Assembly (NCBI RefSeq): GCF_002968635.1
Contig: NZ_PVBN01000002.1
Location: 124,001 to 188,000 of the forward strand
DNA: 64,000 nucleotides
Source of the DNA: Neorhizobium alkalisoli
Lineage (GTDB): Bacteria > Pseudomonadota > Alphaproteobacteria > Rhizobiales > Rhizobiaceae
Reading direction: 5' to 3'
Part shown: positions 8,410 through 17,927 of the stretch, piece by piece
How positions within the stretch are numbered: position 1 is the first letter of the stretch
Layout: every line of letters begins with the position of its first letter
The notes under the pieces: generated by a model
What the model saw: the letters and a program-made list of their open reading frames with translations, nothing else
Databases searched by the model: none
Told to the model about the DNA's origin: nothing
Program-made: the position numbers and the translations under genes

Positions 8410-10886
8410 ACCCGCTCCACAAACCCCTCAAGCACCCGCTTCTGCCCGGCGCGATCGAATTCGATCGTCAGCTTGTTGCCTTCGATGGCCGAGATGTTCC
8501 CATTCCCGAACTTGATGTGGAAGACGCGGTCGCCGACGGAGAATTGGGACGGGGTGTCGGCGACGGATTTGGCCACCAGTTCGCCTTCGATCATCCGGCC
8601 GCGCGGGCCGCTTTCGCCGTAGCCGATGCGTTCGACGGCATGGCCGGAGCGGGTGCCCCAGTTGTCGCGGGTGGCGTCGGTCTTGTTCTGCTGGGCGCGT
8701 TTCCAGCCGGGCGTCGAATAGGAATTGGCGAAGGGATCGGCCTTGTCGAAGCGCGACTGGCCGTAACCTCCACGGCCGCCATAGCCGCCGTAATTGCTGT
8801 CGGCGACCGCGACGTCCACATGCGTCTGCGGCAGTTCGTCGAGGAAGCGTGACGGCATGGTCGATTGCCACAGGCCATGGATGCGGCGGTTCGAGACGAA
8901 CCAGATATGGCAGCGATGTTTGGCGCGGGTAATGCCCACATAGGCGAGGCGGCGTTCCTCCTCGAGCCCCGAGCGGCCGCCTTCGTCGAGCGCCCGCTGG
9001 TGCGGAAAAAGCCCTTCTTCCCAGCCGGGCAGGAAGACGGTGTCGAATTCGAGCCCCTTGGCCGAATGCAGCGTCATGATCGAGACCGCATCCATGTTCT
9101 CGTTCTGCTCGGCGTCCATGACCAGCGAGACGTGCTCAAGGAAGCCGCGCATCGACTCGAAGGCTTCCATCGAGCGGACCAGTTCCTTGAGGTTTTCGAG
9201 CCGGCCCGGCGCTTCCGCCGATTTGTCGTTCTTCCACATGTCCGTATAGCCGGACTCTTCGAGGATCTGTTCGGCAAGCTCGATATGCGGCGTTGTCTCC
9301 AGCCGCGTCTGCCAGTTCCTGAAGCTCTGCACCACGTCGAACAGCGCCTTGCGGGCTTTCGGTTTCAGCTCGTCCGTCTCGATGATGTCGGTGGAGGCTG
9401 CCAGCATCGGTATGTCGCGGGCGCGGGCATAGTCGTGCAGGTAGCGCACGGTCGTGTCGCCCAGGCCGCGTTTGGGGGTGTTGATGATCCGCTCGAAGGC
9501 GAGGTCGTCGGCCGGCTGGCAGACGAGCCGGAAATAGGCCATGGCGTCGCGGATTTCGAGCCGCTCGTAAAAGCGCGGACCGCCGATGACCCGGTAGTTG
9601 AGGCCGAGCGTCACGAACCGGTCTTCGAACTCGCGCATCTGGAAGGAGGCGCGCACGAGGATCGCCATGTCGTTCAGCGCATGTTTCTTGCCGTCCGCGT
9701 CGCCGCGCTGCAGGCGTTCGATCTCCTCGCCGACGGCGCGCGCCTCTTCCTCCGAATCCCAGGCCGCATGCACCATCACCTTCTCGTCGTCCGGGTTCAC
9801 CCGGTCGGTGAAGAGCGTCTTGCCGAGGCGGCCTTCGTTGTGGGCGATGAGATGCGCGGCGGCGCCCAGAATATGTTCGGTGGAGCGGTAGTTGCGCTCC
9901 AGCTTGATGACCTTGGCGCCCGGAAAATCCTTCTCGAAGCGAAGGATATTGTCCACTTCCGCGCCGCGCCAGCCATAGATCGACTGGTCGTCGTCGCCGA
10001 CGCAGCAGACGTTCTGGGGTATGCCCTTCGGCCGCTGGGCAAGCAGCCGCAGCCACATATACTGCGCCGTATTGGTATCCTGATACTCGTCGACGAGTAT
10101 ATAGCGGAACTTGTTGTGATAGTCCTTCAGGATATCCGGGTTCTGCCGGAAAAGCGCGATCGGATGCAGCAGCAGATCGCCGAAGTCGCAGGCGTTCAGC
10201 GTCTTCAGCCGCGCCTGATAGGCGGCGTAGAGTTCGCGGCCCTTGCCGTTGGCAAAGGCGCGGGCGTCGCCTTCGGGAATATCGGCCGGCAGCAGGCCCT
10301 TGTTCTTCCAGGTGTCGATCATGCCGGCGAACTGGCGGGCCGGCCAGCGCTTGTCGTCCAGCCCCTCGGCCTGGATGAGCTGCTTGATCAGCCGGATCAC
10401 GTCGTCGGTATCGAGAATGGTGAAGTCGGAGCGAAGGCCGGCGAGTTCCGCGTGCCGACGCAGAAGCTTGACGCCGATCGAGTGGAACGTGCCGAGCCAG
10501 GGCATGCCCTCGACCGCCCCGCCGACCAGCACGCCGATGCGCTCCTTCATCTCGCGCGCCGCCTTGTTGGTGAAGGTGACGGCAAGGATCTGGCTGGGGA
10601 AGGCGCGGCCGGTCGCAAGGATATGGGCGATGCGGGTGGTCAGCACGCGGGTCTTGCCGGTGCCGGCGCCGGCGAGCACCAGAACCGGGCCGTCGATGGT
10701 CTCCACCGCCTCGCGCTGCTCGGGATTGAGGCCGGAGAGATAGTCGGGTGCCGCGCGGGACTGGTCGCGGGCCGCCATGGCGCGGGCGGCGATGCCGAGC
10801 CCGGCGTTGTTCTCCTGAGGAGCAGCCGCTTTGCGCGGCGCCGGCTCCTCGTCGAAGAACGGAATGTCGTCGAAACTGTTACTCAT
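8406..10886 (-). CDS. uvrD: UvrD/PcrA-type ATP-dependent DNA helicase
   Basis: Superfamily 1A 3'-5' helicase of nucleotide-excision and mismatch repair. The 826-residue chain has the Walker A GAGTGKT at residues 73-79, motif Ia TFTNKAAREMK, motif II VDEYQDTN, motif III DDDQSIYGWRGA, motif IV NYRST, motif V TLHSAKGLEFD and motif VI AYVGITRAKHR, all in order. The C-terminus (FHIKFGNGNISAIEGNKLTI) is the Tudor-like RNA-polymerase-binding tail of PcrA/UvrD. Start at MSNSFDD (10886) is the family start; the open frame extends upstream without homology. It diverges from the RND operon. A GTTC-N7-ATTC near-match to the alphaproteobacterial LexA box lies about 41 bp upstream. Confidence 0.95.
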   Translation of the reverse strand: MSNSFDDIPFFDEEPAPRKAAAPQENNAGLGIAARAMAARDQSRAAPDYLSGLNPEQREAVETIDGPVLVLAGAGTGKTRVLTTRIAHILATGRAFPSQILAVTFTNKAAREMKERIGVLVGGAVEGMPWLGTFHSIGVKLLRRHAELAGLRSDFTILDTDDVIRLIKQLIQAEGLDDKRWPARQFAGMIDTWKNKGLLPADIPEGDARAFANGKGRELYAAYQARLKTLNACDFGDLLLHPIALFRQNPDILKDYHNKFRYILVDEYQDTNTAQYMWLRLLAQRPKGIPQNVCCVGDDDQSIYGWRGAEVDNILRFEKDFPGAKVIKLERNYRSTEHILGAAAHLIAHNEGRLGKTLFTDRVNPDDEKVMVHAAWDSEEEARAVGEEIERLQRGDADGKKHALNDMAILVRASFQMREFEDRFVTLGLNYRVIGGPRFYERLEIRDAMAYFRLVCQPADDLAFERIINTPKRGLGDTTVRYLHDYARARDIPMLAASTDIIETDELKPKARKALFDVVQSFRNWQTRLETTPHIELAEQILEESGYTDMWKNDKSAEAPGRLENLKELVRSMEAFESMRGFLEHVSLVMDAEQNENMDAVSIMTLHSAKGLEFDTVFLPGWEEGLFPHQRALDEGGRSGLEEERRLAYVGITRAKHRCHIWFVSNRRIHGLWQSTMPSRFLDELPQTHVDVAVADSNYGGYGGRGGYGQSRFDKADPFANSYSTPGWKRAQQNKTDATRDNWGTRSGHAVERIGYGESGPRGRMIEGELVAKSVADTPSQFSVGDRVFHIKFGNGNISAIEGNKLTIEFDRAGQKRVLEGFVERV

Positions 10887-11163
10887 GCGGCCAATGTAAT
10901 GATTCGGACCCGAAAGACCAGAAAATGTTCCTCTTTTATTCCCAGTGTCCGCGCGGGAGAGGGCCAAATTGTGGACAAGCGGAGGACGGTGTCCTGCATG
11001 GGGGCCGAATCCCGCAATGCATGTATGCATCCGAATTAACAAAACCGTGAAATCCCGTGAGGTTACATTTCCGTAAGGTCGGCATTCTTCCATTGCTTGT
11101 GCACACGCAAAAAAGGATACTTGGCCAACGACTTGCATCTGGCCTGCCTGCTTGGAGTATTGA

Positions 11164-12387
11164 ATGCGGATTTGGAAACAACTCCTTCTGTGTCTTTGTG
11201 TCATCGTCCTTGCTCTCGGCCTGTGGGTCTTCATGGTTCCGAGCGCCGGCGAGACGCTGGCAAAATACGGCGTGCCCGAACAGGTGGTTGCAGCGATCCG
11301 TCCGCAGGCGGCAGGTCAGACGACGGCAAACGATGCCGCAGGCGGCAATCGCCCGGCGGGACAGCAGCAGGGCCAGTCGGGCCAGGGTTCCGGCGGTCAG
11401 CGCGGTCAAGGCGGGCAGGGCGGCGGCAATCGCGGCACGCTGGTCAACGCACAGCCGGTGACCACGGGCACGGTCAACGACCGGCTTTCGGCGATCGGCA
11501 GCGGTGAGGCAATCCAGTCGGTCGTGGTGATGCCGCAGGCGACCGGCACCGTCAACGAGATCAGGGTCACCTCGGGGCAGAAGGTCGTGAAGGGCCAGGT
11601 TCTCGCCCGGCTCGATGACGACGAGCAGGTGATCGAGCGCGACAAGGCGCAGGTGGCCTTGCGGAGCGCCCAGGAAAAATCCGCCTCCTACCGGAACCTG
11701 CAGTCGGTGTCGCGCCTCGACGTGCTGGATGCGCAGATCGCGGAGGAGGCGGCCAAGCTTGCGCTCTCCACCGCCGAACTCAATCTGAAGCGCCGCGATA
11801 TCGTCGCCCCCATCGATGGGATCGCCGGCATCGTGGCGGTCAATATCGGCGACAACGTCACCACCCAGACCAGCGTCGTGACGATCGACGACCGGTCGGC
11901 GATCCTCGTCGACTTCTGGGCTCCCGAACGCTTCGCCGTCGCGATAGAGCCCGGCCAGCCGGTCGAGGCGACGTCGATCGCCCGCCCAGGCCAGGTCTTC
12001 ACCGGCAAGGTGGAGGCGATCGACAACCGTGTCGATCCGGCAAGCCGCACCATGCGCATTCGCGCCCGGGTCGAAAATCCGGGCGATGTGCTGCGCGCCG
12101 GCATGGCCTTCGGCGTCGGCATGCGCTTTGCCGGCGAGCGTTTTCCGGCCGTCGACCCGCTCGCCGTCCAGTGGGATGGCGAAGGCTCCTACGTCTGGCA
12201 GATCAAGGACAACAAGTCAGTCAAGACCCGCGTGCGCGTGGTTCAGCGCAATCCCGATACGGTGCTTGTCGAATCCGGGCTGAAGGAAGGCGACCGGGTG
12301 ATCACGGAAGGCCTGCAGCGCGTGAGGGAAGGGGCGCCGGTCCGCGTCCTCGGAGCTCCGGAAACGGCAGAGGTGGCGCGCCAATGA
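11164..12387 (+). CDS. RND efflux periplasmic adaptor (membrane fusion protein)
   Basis: Periplasmic adaptor that links an RND pump to an outer-membrane channel. The 407-residue protein starts with an uncleaved or signal segment (MRIWKQLLLCLCVIVLALGLWVF), then has a Gly/Gln-rich low-complexity linker at about residues 55-95. The lipoyl-type half VMPQATGTVNEI, a short helical hairpin (about 155-205), the second lipoyl half RRDIVAPIDGIAGI and the beta-barrel domain follow. ATG 11164 follows CTTGGAG. Its stop overlaps the pump start as ATGA, so the two are translationally coupled. No regulator or outer-membrane factor is adjacent; a TolC-type partner must come from elsewhere. Confidence 0.9.
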   Translation: MRIWKQLLLCLCVIVLALGLWVFMVPSAGETLAKYGVPEQVVAAIRPQAAGQTTANDAAGGNRPAGQQQGQSGQGSGGQRGQGGQGGGNRGTLVNAQPVTTGTVNDRLSAIGSGEAIQSVVVMPQATGTVNEIRVTSGQKVVKGQVLARLDDDEQVIERDKAQVALRSAQEKSASYRNLQSVSRLDVLDAQIAEEAAKLALSTAELNLKRRDIVAPIDGIAGIVAVNIGDNVTTQTSVVTIDDRSAILVDFWAPERFAVAIEPGQPVEATSIARPGQVFTGKVEAIDNRVDPASRTMRIRARVENPGDVLRAGMAFGVGMRFAGERFPAVDPLAVQWDGEGSYVWQIKDNKSVKTRVRVVQRNPDTVLVESGLKEGDRVITEGLQRVREGAPVRVLGAPETAEVARQ

Positions 12388-15300
12388 AGATGGAATTCCC
12401 AAGCTTTGGCCATGGCAGCCCGGAAAAGGACAGCTCGGAACAGAGCCGCGCCGAACATCACACCGCCGAAAAGGCGGGCGAATCCTTCACCGCGCTTTTC
12501 ATCCGCAGGCCGATCCTCGCCGCAGTTCTGAATACGCTGCTCGTCGTCGCCGGCCTTGCAGCGCTCGCAGGCGTGGAAGTCCGCGAGCTGCCTGATGTCG
12601 ACCAGCCGGTCATCACGGTCCGCACCGACTATGACGGCGCTTCGCCGCAGACCATGGACCAGGAGGTCACCCAGGTCATCGAAGGCGCGGTCGCCCGCGT
12701 CAGCGGCTTGAAGGCGCTCTCCTCGCAGTCGCAGTTCGGCTCCAGCCGCGTCACCATGGAATTTTCCGATTCCGTCGATCTTTCCGACGCCGCAAACGAT
12801 GTCCGCGATGCGGTCGGCCGCGTCGTCAACCAGTTGCCCGATGACGCCGACGAGCCGCGCATCGTCAAGGCGGACGCCGATTCCGAGGCGATCATGCGGC
12901 TCGCCGTCACCTCGTCGAAGCTTTCGATGGATGACCTCACCCAGCTCGTCGACAACGAGATCGTCGACCGATTGGCGGCCGTCGAGGGCGTCGCCGACGT
13001 GGAACTCTACGGCGACCAGGACAAGGTGTTCCGCGTCGACGTGGACCAGGCCGCCCTGGCCGGCCGGGGTCTGACCGTCGCCGACGTCTCCAAGGCGCTG
13101 GACAGCGCGGCACTCGACGTGCCCGCGGGCTCGATCGAAAGCACGACCCAGGATATCGTCGTGCGGGCAACCGCAAACCTCACGACGCCGCGGGATTTCG
13201 AAAACGTCCTGATTGCGCCGAACGTGCGGATCCGGGATGTCGCGACCGTCTCGCTCGGCCCCGATGACGGCACCACGGTGCTGCGTTCGAACGGAGTGCA
13301 GGGCGTTGGCCTCGGCATCATCCGCCAGGCGCAGTCGAACACCCTCAACATCTCCGAAGGCGTCAAGAATGCCGTCGCGGAAATGCAGAAGACCTTGCCG
13401 GAAGGCACGCGGGTCGCCGTCACCAGCGACGACGCGACCTTCATCAAGGGCGCGCTGCACGAGGTGGAGATCGCGCTGATCCTGTCGGCGGCGGTCGTCG
13501 TGGTGGTCATCTTCCTGTTCCTGCAGGACTGGCGGGCGACGCTCATACCGGCGCTCACCATGCCGGTGGCGCTGATCGGCACGCTGGTGGCGATCTATCT
13601 CGTCGGCTTTTCCATCAACATTCTGACGCTGCTTGCCGTCGTGCTGGCGACCGGTCTCGTGGTCGATGACGCCATCGTGGTTCTGGAAAATATCGTCCGG
13701 CGGCGGGCCGAGGGCATGGGTCCGCGGGCCGCTGCCGTACTCGGCACCCAGGAGGTCTTCTTCGCGGTCATCGCGACGACTGCGACGCTCGCAGCCGTGT
13801 TCATTCCGCTCTCCTTCCTGCCGGGTCAGATCGGCGGCCTGTTCAAGGAATTCGGCTTCGTGCTCGCCTTCTCGGTCGCGCTCTCCTCGGTTACCGCCCT
13901 GACGCTTTGCCCGATGCTTGCGTCGCGCATGCTGACGAAGCCGATCAAGGAGCATAACGGGCTTCTCGGCAAGTTCGGCAATCTGTTTGCCAGCGTCTAT
14001 GCCCGGGCGCTCCGCTCATGCCTCAACGCGCCGCTGGTCGTCATCGTCTTTTCGGTGATCTTCGCGGTTGCCGCCTACAATGTCTTCGGCCTCGTCAAGA
14101 GCGAGCTGACGCCGCGCGAAGACCGCGCTTCCGTCATGTTGCGCGTCACGGCTCCGCAGGGCGTCAGTCTCGATTTTACCCGTGACCAGATGCAGCGGAT
14201 CGAAGAAAATCTGCAGCCGCTACGCGAGTCCGGCGAAATCACCAATATCTTCTCGATTTCCGGCTTCGGCAGCAACACCAACAGCGGCTTCATGGTTCTG
14301 ACGCTTGCCCCCTGGGCCGAACGCGAGCGAAGCCAGGACGAGATCGCGTCCGACATCAACGCCGCGGCGCAACGGGTTCCGGCGCTGCGCGGTTTCGCCA
14401 TGCAATCGAACAGCCTGAAGATCCGCGGCGCCGGCAACGGCTTGCAGATGGCGCTGGTCGGCAATGACTACACCGTCCTGACATCCACTGCCCAGAAGCT
14501 CGTGTCTCAGATGGAGCAGAGCCGGCTGTTCGATACGCCGCGTCTCACCAATGAGCCGACCCAGGCACAGCTGTCGGTCTCGATCGACCGCGAGCGTGCC
14601 TCCGATCTCGGCATCGATATCACCGGTCTGTCGACTGCCATGCAGGCGCTGCTCGAGGGACGCTCGGTGGTGGATGTCTTCGTGGGGGGCGACGCTCTGC
14701 CGGTCAAGCTGACCTCGACCACCCGACCCGTCGACGATCCGACGGATCTCGAAAACATCTTCCTGAAGACCGGCGACGGCAAGATCGTTCCGATGTCGAC
14801 CATTGCGACTCTGAAGGAAGGGGCTGTCGCGCCTCAGCTCAACCGCGAACAGCAGCTCGCCTCCGTCTCGATCTCGTCGAATCTGGCCAATGGGGTAGCC
14901 CTCGGCGATGCCGTGAAAGAGGTGACGGCGCTTGCCCAGCCGCTGCTGCCCGCCGGCGTGCGGCTTATCCCGATGGCCGAGGCCAAGACGCTGGGCGAAA
15001 ACTCCAATGCGATGCTGCTGACCTTCGGTTTTGCGATCGCCATCATCTTCCTGGTACTCGCCGCCCAGTTCGAAAGCGTCCTGTCGTCGGTCATCATCAT
15101 GTCGACGGTGCCGCTGGGCTTGGCTTGTGCGGCGATTGCACTCGTGCTGACCGGATCTAGCCTCAACGTCTATAGCCAGATCGGCCTCGTCCTGCTGGTC
15201 GGCGTCATGGCCAAGAACGGCATCCTGATCGTGGAGTTCGCCAACCAGCTTCGCGATCGCGGAGTGGGTGTCCGCGAGGCTATCGAGCAAGCCTGCGCTA

Positions 15301-15614
15301 CGCGACTGCGTCCGGTGATGATGACGATGATCGCCACGATTATCGGCGGCGTGCCGCTGGTCGTGGCGCAGGGTGCCGGCGCCGAAGCGCGTATCGCGCT
15401 CGGCTGGGTCATCGTCGGCGGTCTCGGCCTCGCCACCGCCGTCACGCTGTTCATCACCCCCGTCGCCTATCTCCTCGTCGCACGCTTCGCCAAGCCGCAT
15501 GTCCAGGAGGAACAGCGGTTCCACCAGGAACTGGCGCATGCGGTCCGGCACAAGGAAGAAATGGCCAACGAGGACGAACAGAAGAAGGAAGAGCCGCTGC
15601 TCGCCGCCGAATAG
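12384..15614 (+). CDS. RND efflux transporter permease, HAE1 type
   Basis: Proton-driven inner-membrane pump of 1076 residues, the usual AcrB/MdtB-type size. After about 35 hydrophilic residues the first membrane helix begins at FIRRPILAAVLNTLLVVAGL. The proton-relay acidic pair is seen in TM4 as GLVVDDAIVVLEN. The second half repeats the architecture (LVLAAQFESVLSSVIIM, then GVMAKNGILIVEFANQLR). The open frame extends to 12171, but ATG 12384 overlaps the adaptor stop (ATGA) and gives the normal N-terminus. The acidic/Lys-rich C-terminus (NEDEQKKEEPLLAAE) is cytoplasmic. Substrates cannot be predicted; drug or solvent export is typical for the family. Confidence 0.93.
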   Translation: MKMEFPSFGHGSPEKDSSEQSRAEHHTAEKAGESFTALFIRRPILAAVLNTLLVVAGLAALAGVEVRELPDVDQPVITVRTDYDGASPQTMDQEVTQVIEGAVARVSGLKALSSQSQFGSSRVTMEFSDSVDLSDAANDVRDAVGRVVNQLPDDADEPRIVKADADSEAIMRLAVTSSKLSMDDLTQLVDNEIVDRLAAVEGVADVELYGDQDKVFRVDVDQAALAGRGLTVADVSKALDSAALDVPAGSIESTTQDIVVRATANLTTPRDFENVLIAPNVRIRDVATVSLGPDDGTTVLRSNGVQGVGLGIIRQAQSNTLNISEGVKNAVAEMQKTLPEGTRVAVTSDDATFIKGALHEVEIALILSAAVVVVVIFLFLQDWRATLIPALTMPVALIGTLVAIYLVGFSINILTLLAVVLATGLVVDDAIVVLENIVRRRAEGMGPRAAAVLGTQEVFFAVIATTATLAAVFIPLSFLPGQIGGLFKEFGFVLAFSVALSSVTALTLCPMLASRMLTKPIKEHNGLLGKFGNLFASVYARALRSCLNAPLVVIVFSVIFAVAAYNVFGLVKSELTPREDRASVMLRVTAPQGVSLDFTRDQMQRIEENLQPLRESGEITNIFSISGFGSNTNSGFMVLTLAPWAERERSQDEIASDINAAAQRVPALRGFAMQSNSLKIRGAGNGLQMALVGNDYTVLTSTAQKLVSQMEQSRLFDTPRLTNEPTQAQLSVSIDRERASDLGIDITGLSTAMQALLEGRSVVDVFVGGDALPVKLTSTTRPVDDPTDLENIFLKTGDGKIVPMSTIATLKEGAVAPQLNREQQLASVSISSNLANGVALGDAVKEVTALAQPLLPAGVRLIPMAEAKTLGENSNAMLLTFGFAIAIIFLVLAAQFESVLSSVIIMSTVPLGLACAAIALVLTGSSLNVYSQIGLVLLVGVMAKNGILIVEFANQLRDRGVGVREAIEQACATRLRPVMMTMIATIIGGVPLVVAQGAGAEARIALGWVIVGGLGLATAVTLFITPVAYLLVARFAKPHVQEEQRFHQELAHAVRHKEEMANEDEQKKEEPLLAAE

Positions 15615-15720
15615 GAGGAGCGCTGCACTCTGCGCCCCTATCGCTCGGTGTGAATCCGCGATGGCCCGGTATCACGATCAAATCCTTGTTTGCCTCTGTT
15701 GATTTGGGCAGAGTTCCGGC

Positions 15721-15780
15721 CCCATCCCATCTCTCCCCCTTGAGGGGAGATGCCCGGCGGGGCAGAGGGGGGTGCGGTGA
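15721..15780. repeat. GC-rich rhizobial REP-like palindromic repeat
   Basis: ATCTCTCCCC faces GGGGAGAT over a short TTGA loop (about 15729-15751), followed by GCCCGGCGGGGCAGAGGGGG. Very similar hairpin sequences occur many times in Rhizobiales intergenic regions (from memory), so this is a dispersed repeat rather than a gene-specific signal. Confidence 0.55.
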
Positions 15781-16246
15781 GGTAAATTAAAGCCTTGGCG
15801 GAAACCGAAGGAAAAATCACCCTTGTTTTTCCCCGCCCCCTCAACCCATGCCTACACTCCCCCCGTCCCGCATCGGATACACCGGAAGGCGTTCCGGCGA
15901 GGCGGGGCCGGCGCCGGGTGCAAGGAAACGACGTAAGTCCTTGCATTCGGGGTTCGCGGAAAATGGTCTCCCTCCGGCGACACGGGGAGAGATGAAGGGT
16001 TGCGGACCGGCCCTCATCTCTTGATGCCCGAAAGCGCGCGCCGGATGTGCCTGTGCGGCACACAGGGTGGCCCGAAGGATGGTTTCGCCGGGCTCTTTGA
16101 AGTCCGTCCGCCTCAAGCGGAAAGTCCGGCGGCGGTTCCTGTTCACCCTTGCCGGTAAGTTGGTCCGGACGGGTATCAGGAACCAGACGAACACCATCCG
16201 GAAAGGCCAAGGCAGAGGGACCGCAGTTGCGGATAAAAACCGCCGA

Positions 16247-16307
16247 ACGGGGCGCTGAGAGGTGTCACCTATAAACTAAACATAAGAGGCAGCTCCCAGC
16301 GCCCCGT
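16247..16307. repeat. 11-bp inverted repeat with nested palindrome
   Basis: ACGGGGCGCTG (16247-16257) and CAGCGCCCCGT (16297-16307) are perfectly complementary. The 39-base interior begins with the palindrome AGGTGTCACCT (16260-16270). This could be a structured RNA or the trace of a mobile element; no U-tract follows on either strand, so a simple terminator is unlikely. Confidence 0.5.
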
Positions 16308-16437
16308 CCGACAAAAAATACCGAGGATCGCCAAGGGACGACTCCGTCGTTCATGGGCCTGATCGTGGTTGCTATTCTTCTGGACAAAGCAGGACCCGTC
16401 GCCTAACCAATCTCTCTGAAATCGGTGGGAGTTGAGC

Positions 16438-17853
16438 ATGGCGGTCAAGGACGTGAAGGCGGGCCTTCACAACGAGGAAGGCATCAACACCGTCCTCGGC
16501 ATCCTGAAACAGTCCCTCGGCGAGCGTTTCCAGACCGGCCAGTCCTTTCGGGAACAACACGCCCACACAACCACCTATCTTCCGGCCCAATTGCCGGACG
16601 GCGTCGTCTTCGCGGAAAGTGTCGAGGACGTAAAGGCGGTCGTGAAGGCCTGCGCGGCGCATCGCGTGCCGGTTATCCCCTTCGGCATCGGTTCTTCGCT
16701 GGAAGGCCAGATCAATGCTCCTTCAGGCGGAATTTCGATTGATTTCAGCCGCATGAACAAGGTGCTTCGCGTCAGCGCGGCCGACCTTGACGTAACGGTA
16801 GAGCCTGGCATCACGCGCGAAGAGTTGAACCGGGAACTTCGCGACACCGGCCTGTTCTTTCCGATCGATCCCGGCGCCAATGCCACCATCGGCGGCATGA
16901 CGGCGACACGGGCTTCCGGCACGAATGCGGTTCGCTACGGCACCATGAAGGACAACGTTCTTTCTCTCACGGTCGTGACCGCCGATGGCGAAGAGATCCG
17001 CACCGCTCAGCGCGCCAGGAAGTCTTCGGCGGGCTACGATCTTACACGGCTTTTCGTCGGGTCGGAGGGCACGCTCGGCGTCATCACGTCCGTGACGCTG
17101 CGCCTGCAGGGCATTCCCGAAAAGATCGGCGGCGGAGTCTGCGCCTTTCCCACCGTCAAGGCAGCCTGCGATGCGGTCATCATGACCATTCAGATGGGCA
17201 TCCCCGTTGCCCGCATCGAACTGCTCGACGACGTCCAGATGCGCGCCTGCAATGCCTATTCGAAACTCTCCTATCCGGAAAAACCGACGCTCTTCCTCGA
17301 ATTTCATGGCACGGAAGAAACGGTCGCCCTGCAATCGGAACAGTTTTCCGAAATCGCGGCCGAATGCGGCGGCGACGAATTTCGCTGGACCGCCAATGCG
17401 GAGGAGCGTGCAAAACTCTGGAACGCCCGCCACAACGCCTATTGGGCGAGCCGGGCGCTGGCGCCGGAACTCGATGGTCTGTCGACCGATGTCTGCGTGC
17501 CGATCTCAAGGCTTGCCGAATGCGTTGCCGAAACCCAGGCGGACATTGCCGAACAGGGGCTGCTGGCCCCGATCGTCGGCCATGCGGGCGACGGCAATTT
17601 CCATGTGCTGGTGCTCTTCGACGGCAAGAAGCCGGCGTCCGTCGAAAAGGTGGAAGCCTTCATCGAGCGTCTCAACCGCCGGGCGCTCGCCATGGACGGT
17701 ACCTGCACCGGTGAACACGGCATTGGCCAGGGAAAGATGGCCTTCCTGGAGGAGGAACTGGGAAGTGCCGTTGGTCTCATGCGCTCCATCAAAAAGAGCC
17801 TCGACCCCGATAACATCTTCAATCCCGGCAAGATCTTCCGGAATGGCGAATGA
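16438..17853 (+). CDS. FAD-binding oxidase, D-lactate dehydrogenase (cytochrome)/GlcD type
   Basis: A 471-residue flavoprotein oxidising a 2-hydroxy acid, most likely D-lactate to pyruvate, with electrons passed to the respiratory chain. The PCMH-type FAD domain is seen in VPVIPFGIGSSLEG, in FPIDPGANATIGGMTATRASG and in LFVGSEGTLGVIT. The C-terminal FAD-oxidase domain carries GHAGDGNFHVL and the conserved CTGEHGIGQGKM near the end. ATG 16438 follows GGTGGGAG; the TTG at 16432 is less good. No glcE or glcF partners are adjacent, which favours a single-subunit D-lactate or related dehydrogenase over glycolate oxidase. The gene is separated from the RND operon by the repeat-containing spacer. 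Confidence 0.87.
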   Translation: MAVKDVKAGLHNEEGINTVLGILKQSLGERFQTGQSFREQHAHTTTYLPAQLPDGVVFAESVEDVKAVVKACAAHRVPVIPFGIGSSLEGQINAPSGGISIDFSRMNKVLRVSAADLDVTVEPGITREELNRELRDTGLFFPIDPGANATIGGMTATRASGTNAVRYGTMKDNVLSLTVVTADGEEIRTAQRARKSSAGYDLTRLFVGSEGTLGVITSVTLRLQGIPEKIGGGVCAFPTVKAACDAVIMTIQMGIPVARIELLDDVQMRACNAYSKLSYPEKPTLFLEFHGTEETVALQSEQFSEIAAECGGDEFRWTANAEERAKLWNARHNAYWASRALAPELDGLSTDVCVPISRLAECVAETQADIAEQGLLAPIVGHAGDGNFHVLVLFDGKKPASVEKVEAFIERLNRRALAMDGTCTGEHGIGQGKMAFLEEELGSAVGLMRSIKKSLDPDNIFNPGKIFRNGE

Positions 17854-17927
17854 GCTGCTCCCTGAAGCTTGACTTGCTTAAGGACCCGATGGAACTACTC
17901 TTTTAGTCGAGATCACGGAGATACCTG

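Larger units (their letters stand above)
15615..16437. other. 823-bp spacer with repeats, no supported gene
   Basis: No open frame here has family character or a good ribosome-binding site; the 190-residue minus-strand frame (15638-16210) looks like composition noise. The stretch holds a palindromic repeat (15721-15780), other C/G-rich palindromic fragments up to about 16060, and an inverted repeat at 16247-16307. The promoter of the oxidase at 16438 must lie in the last 150 bp. Confidence 0.5.

Noticed and set aside
8865..11039. 724-residue plus-strand frame across uvrD
   Set aside because: It is the antisense frame of a confidently identified helicase; its composition follows the codon bias of the opposite strand and it shows no family motifs.
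12243..13955. 570-residue minus-strand frame opposite the RND pump
   Set aside because: Shadow of the pump gene; low-complexity Arg/His/Asp composition.
15638..16210. 190-residue minus-strand frame in the repeat spacer
   Set aside because: It runs through palindromic repeats, is Pro/Arg-rich without domain features, and lacks a ribosome-binding site.
15721..16310. Possible CRISPR or satellite array
   Set aside because: The repeats are palindromic and not regularly spaced; no unit recurs three times with spacers.
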